Below, one piece after another: positions 51,574 to 58,870 of a stretch of DNA of 64,000 nt. The stretch comes from Ancylobacter polymorphus. Lineage in GTDB: Bacteria; Pseudomonadota; Alphaproteobacteria; Rhizobiales; Xanthobacteraceae. Numbering within the stretch: the first letter of the stretch is position 1; every line of letters begins with the position of its first letter. The stretch is from assembly GCF_022836935.1 (NCBI RefSeq), contig NZ_CP083239.1, positions 1,812,001 to 1,876,000 on the forward strand, read 5' to 3'. A model generated the notes under the pieces. That model did not search any database, was not told where the DNA came from, and saw only the letters and a program-made list of their open reading frames with translations. A program made the translations under genes and the position numbers.

Positions 51574-52386
51574 CTACTGGAACTTCGCCCGCAGCCGGTC
51601 GGTGAGGAATTCCATCGCCAGCACGATGACGAAGATGGCGAGGATGATGGCCGAGGCGTTGCGGTACTGGAACAGGTCGAACGCCACTTTCAGTTCCTGC
51701 CCGATGCCGCCGGCGCCGACGAGGCCGAGCACCACCGAGGCCCGCACCGCCTTTTCCAGCGCGAAGAGCGAGGAGTTGATCAGCGTCGGCATCACATCCG
51801 GCAGGATCGCCCCCAGAAGCACGCTGACGCGGTTGGCGCCGATGGCATGCAGCGCCTCCTGCGGTTTCTTGTCGGCCTCCTCCATCGCCTCGGCGAAGAA
51901 GCGGCCGCAAAAGCCGATCGTGTCGACGACGATGGTCATGGTACCCGCCACCGCGCCGAGGCCGAGCGTCGAGACGAAGAGCAGCGCCCAGACGAGATCG
52001 GGCACGGTGCGGAACAGCGACACCAGCGCGCGCGGGAAATGCCGCAGCGCGCCGAGCGGGGAAATGCCGCGCGCGGCCAGCCAGCCCATGGGCAGGCTGA
52101 TGAGCACGCCGAACACGGTGCCGACGAGGGCGATCTGCAGCGTCTCCAGAATCCGCCAGCCCATGCGCTGGAGAAAGCCGGGGTCGGTGTTGGGCGGCAG
52201 CATGCGGCCGACCAGGTCGGCCATGCGCGGCAGGCCGTTGGCGAGCTTTTCCGGCGAGGGCGCGACCTGCCCCATCGAGGCGAGAAAGAGGGCCGCGACG
52301 ACGACGATGAGGGTAAAGGTCAGCGGCGACATCGAGGGAAGCCGCGAGGGCGGCAGGGCGCGCGGGGCGGTGGCGGCGTCAGCCAT
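51574..52386 (-). CDS. phnE: Phosphonate ABC transporter permease PhnE
   Basis: PhnE is the membrane channel of the phosphonate/phosphate-ester importer. The 270-residue protein has about six membrane helices. The permease-type coupling loop ADKKPQEALHAIGANRVSVL contains the EAA-like motif. The family blocks RILETLQIALVGTVFGVLIS, FRTVPDLVWALLFVSTLGLG and VVLGLVGAGGIGQELKVAFD are all present. It overlaps phnC by eight bases. Only one permease gene is seen, so it should work as a homodimer. Confidence 0.95.
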   Translation of the reverse strand: MADAATAPRALPPSRLPSMSPLTFTLIVVVAALFLASMGQVAPSPEKLANGLPRMADLVGRMLPPNTDPGFLQRMGWRILETLQIALVGTVFGVLISLPMGWLAARGISPLGALRHFPRALVSLFRTVPDLVWALLFVSTLGLGAVAGTMTIVVDTIGFCGRFFAEAMEEADKKPQEALHAIGANRVSVLLGAILPDVMPTLINSSLFALEKAVRASVVLGLVGAGGIGQELKVAFDLFQYRNASAIILAIFVIVLAMEFLTDRLRAKFQ

Positions 52387-53254
52387 GGAACACGCCCTCC
52401 ATGTCGCGCGCGGTCACCCGCGCGGTGGGCCGGTCGAAATGCACCTTGCCATCCTTGAGGGCGACGATGCGGTCGGAATAGTCGAGCGCGTGCTGCATGT
52501 CGTGCGTGGTGTAGACGAGGGTGATGCCGTGATCGCGGGCGAGATCGGAGAAGATGCGCATGATGTCCCGCCCCACCGCCGGGTCGAGGCTGGCGGCGGG
52601 CTCGTCGGCGATCAGCAGGCGCGGCCGGCGGATCAGCGCGCGGGCGATGGCGACGCGCTGCGCCTGCCCGCCGGACAATTGATCGGCGCGGGCGCCGGCC
52701 TTGTCGGCGAGGCGCACCTCGGCCAGCACCGCCATCGCCTCTTCGCGCCAGTGCTGCGGGGCGAGCGCATGGTGGAAGGCGCGCCAGCTGCCGGGCAGGC
52801 CGAGCTTGCCCTGAATGACATTGGTGAGCACGCTCTGCCGCCCGACCAGCCCGTGATTCTGGAACACGAAGCCGATCTGCCGGCGCAGGCGGGCGAGCTG
52901 CGCGGCGCTGGGGGCGGCCAGGAAGCGCTCGCCCAGCGTGGTGATCTCGCCGAGTGTCGTCGGCAAAAGGCCGATCAGGCATTTGAGCAGGGTGGATTTG
53001 CCCGCGCCATTGGAGCCGATGAGCGCGACGCGCTGGTCGGCGCGGATGTCGAGATCGACCCCGGCGAACACGCGCTGCCCGTTGGGATAGGTCTTGGCGA
53101 GGCCGCGCGCGCCGATGATCTGCGGGGCGAGCACCGGCGCTGGCGCCTTCACCAGCGGGCCGATCGGCGGATTGCCGGTGTCGGCCGGGCTGAGGCCAGC
53201 GAGATGTGGCACGGAAACGGGCTCGATCGGAACGCGCTCCATGGCGGCCTCCAT
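52379..53254 (-). CDS. phnC: Phosphonate ABC transporter ATPase PhnC
   Basis: PhnC powers phosphonate uptake. The 291-residue protein has Walker A GSNGAGKST at about residues 80-88, the signature LSGGQAQRVAIARALIRRP, and Walker B LLIADEPAASLDPAVGRDIM. The first 45 residues form a Pro-rich extension not found in most PhnC proteins, which start near GLAKTYPNGQ; an alternative later start is not obvious. It lies between phnD, with a hairpin in the 59-base gap, and phnE (eight-base overlap). Confidence 0.94.
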   Translation of the reverse strand: MEAAMERVPIEPVSVPHLAGLSPADTGNPPIGPLVKAPAPVLAPQIIGARGLAKTYPNGQRVFAGVDLDIRADQRVALIGSNGAGKSTLLKCLIGLLPTTLGEITTLGERFLAAPSAAQLARLRRQIGFVFQNHGLVGRQSVLTNVIQGKLGLPGSWRAFHHALAPQHWREEAMAVLAEVRLADKAGARADQLSGGQAQRVAIARALIRRPRLLIADEPAASLDPAVGRDIMRIFSDLARDHGITLVYTTHDMQHALDYSDRIVALKDGKVHFDRPTARVTARDMEGVFHG

Positions 53255-53270
53255 CGCGGAAAACAGAGAA

Positions 53271-53300
53271 GCGCCGGACGGGGCAGGGCCCGCCCGGCGC
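53271..53300 (-). terminator. Hairpin between phnD and phnC
   Basis: GCGCCGG and CCGGCGC arms, with further pairing in the GGGC/GCCC interior, form a stable stem in the 59-base gap. On the minus strand it is followed by TTCTCTGTTTT. This may attenuate transcription so that the binding protein PhnD is made in excess over PhnC and PhnE. Confidence 0.5.
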
Positions 53301-53313
53301 GTCGGGGCGGGCG

Positions 53314-54171
53314 TCAGTTGATGAAGCTGCCGAAGCTCTCGATGCCGATGGTGCGGTACATCGAGCGGACATAGTCGTAATCGCTGTCCGTCACGTCGGT
53401 GATGAAGACGCCGCCCTTGAACTTCTGATTGTCCTCGCCCTTGAGCACGGCGTTCATCAGCTCGTTGCCATGCTTGAGGAAGGCTTCGCGCACCTTCACG
53501 AACACCTCCTCGGGAATGTCCTTGCGGGCGACGAGGATGTCGTTCGGCAGGTCGCGGCCACGGGCGACGACGGCGAAGGCGGCGTTGGGGAACGCCTTGC
53601 GGATGGAGTTGAGATGGCCATAGTTCAGGCCGATGGCGGCGATGTCGCCGCGGATCAGCGCTTCCGCCGCGACGTTGCGGGAGATGATGACGCCCTCATA
53701 ATCCTTGCCGTACATGATGCCGAAATCGGCGAGCACCTGCGCCGGGCCGAGATGCTGCGAGGTGGAGCCGACCGAGCCGAAGGAGACCTTCTTGCCCTTG
53801 AGGTCGTCGATGGAGCGGATCGGCCCGTTGGCCAGCACCGCGATTTGCGCGAAATAGTCCGGCCGCTGCCAGGCGACGACGATGCGCGGGTCGCTGAGCT
53901 GCTTCATGACGACATATTCGGCCGGGCCGGTGAGCACGAGCTCGACATGGCCGGAATTCATCGCCTCGACGGCGGCGGTGCGCGAACTGACCGGGATCAG
54001 CTCGATGTCGAGCCCGGTGAGCTTCGACAGCTCCTTCTGGAAGCCACCGAACTCCTGCTGCAGCGCCTCCAGCCCTTCAATGTCGGTCACGGCGAAACGC
54101 ACGGGTTCGGCGCTTGCGGCGAAGGCGGTCACCACGGTGATGGCGAGAGCGGAAACAAGCCTGCGAAACAT
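53314..54171 (-). CDS. phnD: Phosphonate-binding periplasmic protein PhnD
   Basis: PhnD captures phosphonates in the periplasm and delivers them to PhnE. The 285-residue protein has a signal peptide (cleavage after AASA, residue 21). The mature part is of the PhnD type: RFAVTDIEGLEALQQEFGGF, SRTAAVEAMNSGHVELVLTG, KVSFGSVGSTSQHLGPAQVL and IGLNYGHLNSIRKAFP. The ATG at 54171 is preceded by AAAGGGC. The open frame extends far upstream, but the signal peptide fixes the start. It heads the phnD-phnC-phnE unit, divergent from phnM. Confidence 0.93.
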   Translation of the reverse strand: MFRRLVSALAITVVTAFAASAEPVRFAVTDIEGLEALQQEFGGFQKELSKLTGLDIELIPVSSRTAAVEAMNSGHVELVLTGPAEYVVMKQLSDPRIVVAWQRPDYFAQIAVLANGPIRSIDDLKGKKVSFGSVGSTSQHLGPAQVLADFGIMYGKDYEGVIISRNVAAEALIRGDIAAIGLNYGHLNSIRKAFPNAAFAVVARGRDLPNDILVARKDIPEEVFVKVREAFLKHGNELMNAVLKGEDNQKFKGGVFITDVTDSDYDYVRSMYRTIGIESFGSFIN

Positions 54172-54184
54172 TTTGTGCCCTTTG

Positions 54185-54196
54185 CTGTATAGACAG
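54185..54196. promoter_or_regulatory. PhnF-like operator 1
   Basis: CTGTATAGACAG is a partly palindromic 12-mer, repeated identically 32 bases away. It closely resembles the mycobacterial PhnF operator core TATAGAC and other GntR/HutC-family sites. It sits 14 bases from the phnD start codon. Confidence 0.75.
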
Positions 54197-54216
54197 GAAC
54201 TGTGGACTGCGATTAT

Positions 54217-54228
54217 CTGTATAGACAG
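54217..54228. promoter_or_regulatory. PhnF-like operator 2
   Basis: This is a second exact copy of CTGTATAGACAG, 32 bases (about three helical turns) from the first, in the 102-base region shared by phnD and phnM. Two identical sites on one face of the DNA suit cooperative binding by the GntR-type protein encoded downstream of phnM. Confidence 0.75.
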
Positions 54229-54243
54229 CGTATGACGCATACG
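54229..54243. promoter_or_regulatory. Palindrome next to operator 2
   Basis: CGTATG and CATACG form a perfect inverted repeat around ACG, directly abutting operator 2 on the phnM side. It could be a second regulator's site or a promoter-proximal element; nothing in the sequence tells which. Confidence 0.4.
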
Positions 54244-54273
54244 TGACAGTGACCCAGAGGCGGCGAGGCAAGA

Positions 54274-55452
54274 ATGAGCGTGCGTATCGAGAACGGGCTG
54301 GCGCTGGTGGACGGCCGGTGGAGCGACGAGCCGCTGGTGCTGCGCGCCGCGCTTCTGGCCGATGACGCCGCCGGCGGAGTGCCCACACGGGTGATCGACG
54401 CGTCGGGCCTGCTGGTGCTGCCGGGGATCGTCGACATTCACGGCGACGCCTTCGAGCGCCACATCATGCCGCGCCCGGGCGTGCGTTTCGACACCACGCT
54501 CGCCTTGCGCGACACCGACCGGCAGCTGGTGGCCAACGGCATCACCACCGCCTTTCACGGCGTCACCATTTCCTGGGAGCCGGGCCTGCGCTCGGTGGAA
54601 GCGGCGCGCGCCTTCGTCGCCACGCTGATGGCCCTTCGCGGCGGCCTCGCCTGCGACACCCGCCTGCATCTGCGCTGGGAGACCTTCGCGCTGGAGGCGA
54701 TGGAAGAGGTGCGCGGCTGGCTGGCGCTCGCCCCCACGCCGATCCTCGCCTTCAACGACCACACGACCGGCTCGGTGCTGAAGGGCACCATCGCCCGCAA
54801 GATCGGCCAGATGGCGGAGCGCTCCGGCCTCAGCCAGGACGATTACCGCGCGTTGCTGGACCGCGTGTGGGGTGCGCGCGAGGCCGTGCCCGCCGCCATT
54901 GAGAGCCTCGCCGCCAGCGCACGGGCCAATGGCAATGTGCTGCTCGCCCATGACGAGAATTCGCCGGACGAGCGCGCCCGCTTCCGCGCGCTGGGCGCGG
55001 TGGCGTCCGAATTCCCGATGAACCCCGAGACCGCGCAAGCCGCCCGCGACGCCGGCGAGGATGTGATCCTCGGCGCGCCGAATGTGGTGCGCGGCGGCAG
55101 CCATAATGGCGCGCAGAGCGCGGGCGAGGCGGTGGCCGCCGGGCGCTGCACCGTGCTGACCAGCGACTATCATTACCCCTCGCCGCTCTATGCGGCCTTC
55201 ACCCTGGCGGCGGGGAATCGCGACGCGCTGGCGCGCCACTGGCCGCTCATCTCCGCCAATCCCGCCCGCGTCGCCCGTCTGGAGGATCGCGGCCGGCTGG
55301 CGCCGGGGCAGCGGGCGGACCTGATCCTTGTCGATGCCTCCGACATGGCGCATCCAGAAGTGGTGGCGACGCTGGTCGAAGGGCGTATCGTCTATGCGCG
55401 CCGGGCGGTGGAGCATCGGCCGATCGCGGGCGTGGCGCAGGCGGCGGAGTGA
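54274..55452 (+). CDS. phnM: Alpha-D-ribose 1-methylphosphonate 5-triphosphate diphosphatase PhnM
   Basis: PhnM removes pyrophosphate from ribose-1-phosphonate 5-triphosphate in the C-P lyase pathway. The 392-residue amidohydrolase has the metal-binding VDIHGDAFERH (about residues 53-63), AFNDHTTGSV, LAHDENSPDE and the C-terminal LTSDYHYPSPLYAAF motifs, all typical of PhnM. GAGG lies upstream of the ATG. It is divergent from phnDCE behind two PhnF-like operators and is followed by the regulator gene. The C-P lyase core (phnG-L) is not in this window, so PhnM is split from its pathway or has another phosphonate-ester role. Confidence 0.92.
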   Translation: MSVRIENGLALVDGRWSDEPLVLRAALLADDAAGGVPTRVIDASGLLVLPGIVDIHGDAFERHIMPRPGVRFDTTLALRDTDRQLVANGITTAFHGVTISWEPGLRSVEAARAFVATLMALRGGLACDTRLHLRWETFALEAMEEVRGWLALAPTPILAFNDHTTGSVLKGTIARKIGQMAERSGLSQDDYRALLDRVWGAREAVPAAIESLAASARANGNVLLAHDENSPDERARFRALGAVASEFPMNPETAQAARDAGEDVILGAPNVVRGGSHNGAQSAGEAVAAGRCTVLTSDYHYPSPLYAAFTLAAGNRDALARHWPLISANPARVARLEDRGRLAPGQRADLILVDASDMAHPEVVATLVEGRIVYARRAVEHRPIAGVAQAAE

Positions 55453-55456
55453 GGGC

Positions 55457-56233
55457 GTGAACCGAAGCGTGAAGGCACAGGCCGGGGGGGCGAGCGATGT
55501 GTCCGGCTTTGATGGGCTGGTGTTCCGCCCGCGCCGCGACACCCCGATCTGGCAGCAGATTTACGACTACATCCTCTCGCTGATCGAGAGCGGCTATTTG
55601 CGGCCGGGCAGCCAGCTGCCGGGCGAGGTGCATCTGGCGGAAAAGCTCGGCGTCACCCGCATCACCCTGCGCCGGGCGCTGCAGCAATTGCAGCAGGAAG
55701 GCCACCTCACCGCGCGCAAGGGGGTGGGGGCGTTCGTGCGCAGCCTACCCTCGGCGCTGGTGGTGCGCGACGGCAGCCGCTTCGCCGAGAGCCTTCGCGC
55801 CGACGGCAAGATGGTCACCACCACCACGACGCTGCTGGAAGAGGAATTCGCCGACGCCGCGGCCGCCGAGCAACTGCATCTGCCGCCCGGTGCGCCGGTG
55901 GTGCGGCTGCGCCGCGTGCGCGCGGCCGACGGGCAGCCGATCTATATCAGCACCAAGGTATTTCCCGCCGCTTTGTTGCCGGACTTCGCCACCGTCTATT
56001 CCCGCCGCCAGTCGGTGACGGATGTGTTCATCGCCCATGGCATCCAGAAATACCGCCGCGTCGAGACCCGCATCAGCGGCGGCTTCGCCACGGCGGAAGA
56101 GGCGAATCTTCTGGCGCTGACGCCGGGCACGCCGGTTTTCCGCACCAGCTCCATCAACACTGACGCGTCCGGCAACCGCATTGAATGGGCGCGCGGCTGC
56201 TGGCTGCTCACCTCGGTGGATTTCGTGTTCTGA
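55457..56233 (+). CDS. phnF: GntR-family (HutC/PhnF-type) transcription regulator
   Basis: This regulator, up to 258 residues, has a GntR winged helix (about residues 32-95, TPIWQQIYDYILSLIESGYL, LAEKLGVTRITLRRALQQLQ, GHLTARKGVGAFV). A UTRA effector domain follows (about 100-255, with PVVRLRRVRAADGQPIYIST and PVFRTSSINTDASGNRIEWA). It should repress phnDCE and phnM until a phosphonate or related ligand binds. The start is uncertain (GTG 55457 or 55469). It ends seven bases from the convergent kinase gene. Confidence 0.88.
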   Translation: MNRSVKAQAGGASDVSGFDGLVFRPRRDTPIWQQIYDYILSLIESGYLRPGSQLPGEVHLAEKLGVTRITLRRALQQLQQEGHLTARKGVGAFVRSLPSALVVRDGSRFAESLRADGKMVTTTTTLLEEEFADAAAAEQLHLPPGAPVVRLRRVRAADGQPIYISTKVFPAALLPDFATVYSRRQSVTDVFIAHGIQKYRRVETRISGGFATAEEANLLALTPGTPVFRTSSINTDASGNRIEWARGCWLLTSVDFVF

Positions 56234-56240
56234 GGGGGCG

Positions 56241-57635
56241 TTACGCCCGCCAGCCCCGGCTTTTCGCCACCGCCTCGGCAAACCGGGCATGGTCCTGCGG
56301 GCTCACCGAACCGTCCGGGGCGAAATGGCGATCACCGCCGCGCGCGGCACTGATATCGACGCCGCACAGCGCGGCGAGGCCGAGCGCGGTCATTTCATGC
56401 TGCGCCGGCACCTTCACCACCCGGCCGCTGGCGGCAGCGAGGAAGCGGGCGAAATAGGCGCTCTGCGACAGGCCGCCATCGATGGAAATCGCGGTGATCG
56501 GCGCCCCGGCACGCTCCGCCGCCGCGATCAGCCCGACGGTGAGCAGAGCGATGCCTTCCAGCGCCGCCCGCACCATGTCGCGCCGGTCGGTCGCCGCCTC
56601 CATGCCGATGAACAGTGGCGCCGCCTTGCGGTCCCAATAGGGCGCGGCAAGGCCGGACAGCGCCGGCACGAACACCAGCCCGCGGCTGAGCGCGGAGGGC
56701 CCGGTGAAGCCGTCGAGTTCGGCCGTGTCGCTGTAGAGACCGAGCCGGCGCAGCCATTCCAGCGCCGCGCCGGCGTCATAGACCCCGCCCTCAATGGCGA
56801 AGACCGGCGCCTCGCCGGTGCGCTGCCAGCCGATGGTCGGCAGCAGCCCCTGCGGCGCCGGCCGCTCCGCGCCGGCGAGGACGAGCAGGAAGGCGCCGGT
56901 GCCGAAGGTGATCTTGGCATCCCCCGGTGCCCGGCAGCCATGGCCATAGAGCGCCGCCTGCTGGTCGACGATGGACACGCGCAGCGGCACGCCGTCGATC
57001 GTCCCGAAGCCGGCATCGACGGCACGGATCGGCGGCAGGAATTCCAGCGGCACGCCGTGGAGATCGCACAGTTCCGCGCTCCAGCGCCCGGTGGAAAGGT
57101 CCAGCAGGCCGGTGCGCGAGGCGGTGGCGAGGTCGGTGGCGAAGGTGCCCGTGAGGCGGTCGAGAAAATAGGCGTCGGTGTTGCCGAGGCGCAGCCGCCC
57201 GGTCGCCCGCGCGGTGGCGACGGCGGGCACGTTCTCCATCAGCCAGCCGAGCTTGGAGGCGGAGAAATACGGGTCGAGCGGCAGACCGCTGATCGCCGTG
57301 GCGCGCGCCGCCTGCTTTGCCGGACGGGCGGCCAGGCTGTCCGCCGTGCGCGCATCCTGCCAGACGATCACGGGGGAGAGCGCATCCCCGCTCACCGCGT
57401 CCCAGGCGAGGCAACTCTCGCCCTGATTGGCGAGGGCGATGGCGTCCACCGCGCCGGCGGCCGCAATGAGGGCGCGGATGTTGCGCAGCAGTTCGGCCGG
57501 GTCATGCTCCACCCAGCCCGGCGCCGGGTGGCGCTGAGCATGGGTCAGGCTGCCGGCCACCCGCGCCGTACCATCCGCCTCGACCAAGAGGCAGCGTGTG
57601 GAGGTGGTGCCCTGGTCGATGGCGGCGACACGCAT
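56241..57635 (-). CDS. FGGY-family carbohydrate/polyol kinase (glycerol-kinase-like)
   Basis: This 464-residue kinase has both FGGY domains: the phosphate loop VAAIDQGTTSTR at the start, the catalytic Asp224 in VDQQAALYGHG, DPYFSASKLGWLME, and the ATP-binding AISIDGGLSQSAYFARFL. It is closest to glycerol kinase by general pattern. The Arg-Glu pair of glycerol kinase (NQRET), whose Arg contacts glycerol, is here NQGES, with Gly72 in place of Arg and Glu73 kept. That change argues for a different polyol or sugar substrate. GAGGAGG lies before the ATG at 57635. It is the last gene of the TRAP catabolic unit. Confidence 0.85.
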   Translation of the reverse strand: MRVAAIDQGTTSTRCLLVEADGTARVAGSLTHAQRHPAPGWVEHDPAELLRNIRALIAAAGAVDAIALANQGESCLAWDAVSGDALSPVIVWQDARTADSLAARPAKQAARATAISGLPLDPYFSASKLGWLMENVPAVATARATGRLRLGNTDAYFLDRLTGTFATDLATASRTGLLDLSTGRWSAELCDLHGVPLEFLPPIRAVDAGFGTIDGVPLRVSIVDQQAALYGHGCRAPGDAKITFGTGAFLLVLAGAERPAPQGLLPTIGWQRTGEAPVFAIEGGVYDAGAALEWLRRLGLYSDTAELDGFTGPSALSRGLVFVPALSGLAAPYWDRKAAPLFIGMEAATDRRDMVRAALEGIALLTVGLIAAAERAGAPITAISIDGGLSQSAYFARFLAAASGRVVKVPAQHEMTALGLAALCGVDISAARGGDRHFAPDGSVSPQDHARFAEAVAKSRGWRA

Positions 57636-58870
57636 CAGGCGGCCTCCTCGAAGCGGAGATGCACGGCATCGGCGGTGTGCGCGTCGCGCGGGATCGGCAC
57701 GAGGATGCGCCGCTCGGGCATCCAGGTCCCCCGCGCCGACCACGTCTCGCGCCCGTCAATGAGCAGCACCAGCCGGCCGCGCGCGCGGCGCAGGAACCGC
57801 AGTTGGAAATCGGGCAAGGCGGGCGTCGCGCCCGCACCGCGCCGGATCAGGCCGGGGACCACCAGCTTGATCGGCGGGTCGAAGGTGACGGGGATGAGGT
57901 CGCCCGGCGCGCTGCCGCCCGCCCGCTCTTCCGCCAGATCCTCGGCCATGGCGCGGCCGACGGCACGACCCTCGCGGAACGACCAGCCGCCGGTCTCGAC
58001 CGCCCGCAACAGATTGCCGGCGGCGAAGACATGCGGGTCGGCGGTGCGGCCGAACGGGTCGATGGCCGGCCCGGAACTGCCCGCGTCGACCCCAATCGTG
58101 GACTGCCGCAGCAGCGCCGATTCCGGGGTAAAGCGGCCGGTAAACAGCACGCCGTCGCAGGCGAAAACGCGCGCCGTGCCATCGGCGAGCCGCACCGTCG
58201 CCTCTTCCACCCGCGTCGTCCCGCGGATGTCGACGAGTTCCGCCCCGGCATGGAAGGGCACGCCCATCAGCCGGGGAAACGCCATCAGCGGCGCCGGGGC
58301 GAGCGGGTGCGGACCGGGCTCGATCATCGCCACCGGCCGCGCGCCATGGCTCGTGCAGGTCAGCACGGCGGAAAGGCTGACCAGCTCCGAGCCGACAATG
58401 AGCGGACGGCGGAACGGCATCAGCCCGTGAAAGGCGACATAGGCCTGTAGCGCGCCGGTCGTGACCACGCCCACCGGCCGGTCGCCGGAAACGAGGCGGG
58501 CGGAACGTGGCGTCTCGCGCGTGCCGGTGGCGATGAGCAGGCGCTTTGCCGCGAGCGTCTCCACCCCGCGCGGCGAGGTGACCTGGAGCTGGCCGCCCGG
58601 CTCGATCCGCACCACGGAATGGCCAGTGCGCAGTTCGACCCCGGCGCGGGCGATCTCCGCTTCCAGCCGCCTGCCATAGGCGGCGCCGAGATAGACCCGG
58701 CCGAATTCGCGCATGCCGAAGGGCGAATGGCTGCAATGGCGGGTGGCGCCGCCGAGATGCGGCTCGCGTTCCAACAGCACGACGCGAGCGACGCCCTGGC
58801 GGCGCAGCTCCAGCGCCGCCGCGACCCCGGCTGGCCCGCCGCCGACGATGAGGACATCCGCTTCGCTCAT
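57635..58870 (-). CDS. FAD/NAD(P)-binding oxidoreductase, electron-acceptor partner
   Basis: This 411-residue flavoprotein has the N-terminal dinucleotide fold VLIVGGGPAGVAAALELRRQ, then LLIATGTRETP, DGVLFTGRFTPESALL and the C-terminal FAD-binding HVFAAGNLLRAVETGGWSFR. It matches the NAD(P)/FAD oxidoreductases that pair with GlpA-like or opine/HcnB-type dehydrogenases. It probably passes electrons from the FAD dehydrogenase encoded just upstream to a carrier. It overlaps the dehydrogenase by four bases and the kinase by one. Confidence 0.83.
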   Translation of the reverse strand: MSEADVLIVGGGPAGVAAALELRRQGVARVVLLEREPHLGGATRHCSHSPFGMREFGRVYLGAAYGRRLEAEIARAGVELRTGHSVVRIEPGGQLQVTSPRGVETLAAKRLLIATGTRETPRSARLVSGDRPVGVVTTGALQAYVAFHGLMPFRRPLIVGSELVSLSAVLTCTSHGARPVAMIEPGPHPLAPAPLMAFPRLMGVPFHAGAELVDIRGTTRVEEATVRLADGTARVFACDGVLFTGRFTPESALLRQSTIGVDAGSSGPAIDPFGRTADPHVFAAGNLLRAVETGGWSFREGRAVGRAMAEDLAEERAGGSAPGDLIPVTFDPPIKLVVPGLIRRGAGATPALPDFQLRFLRRARGRLVLLIDGRETWSARGTWMPERRILVPIPRDAHTADAVHLRFEEAA

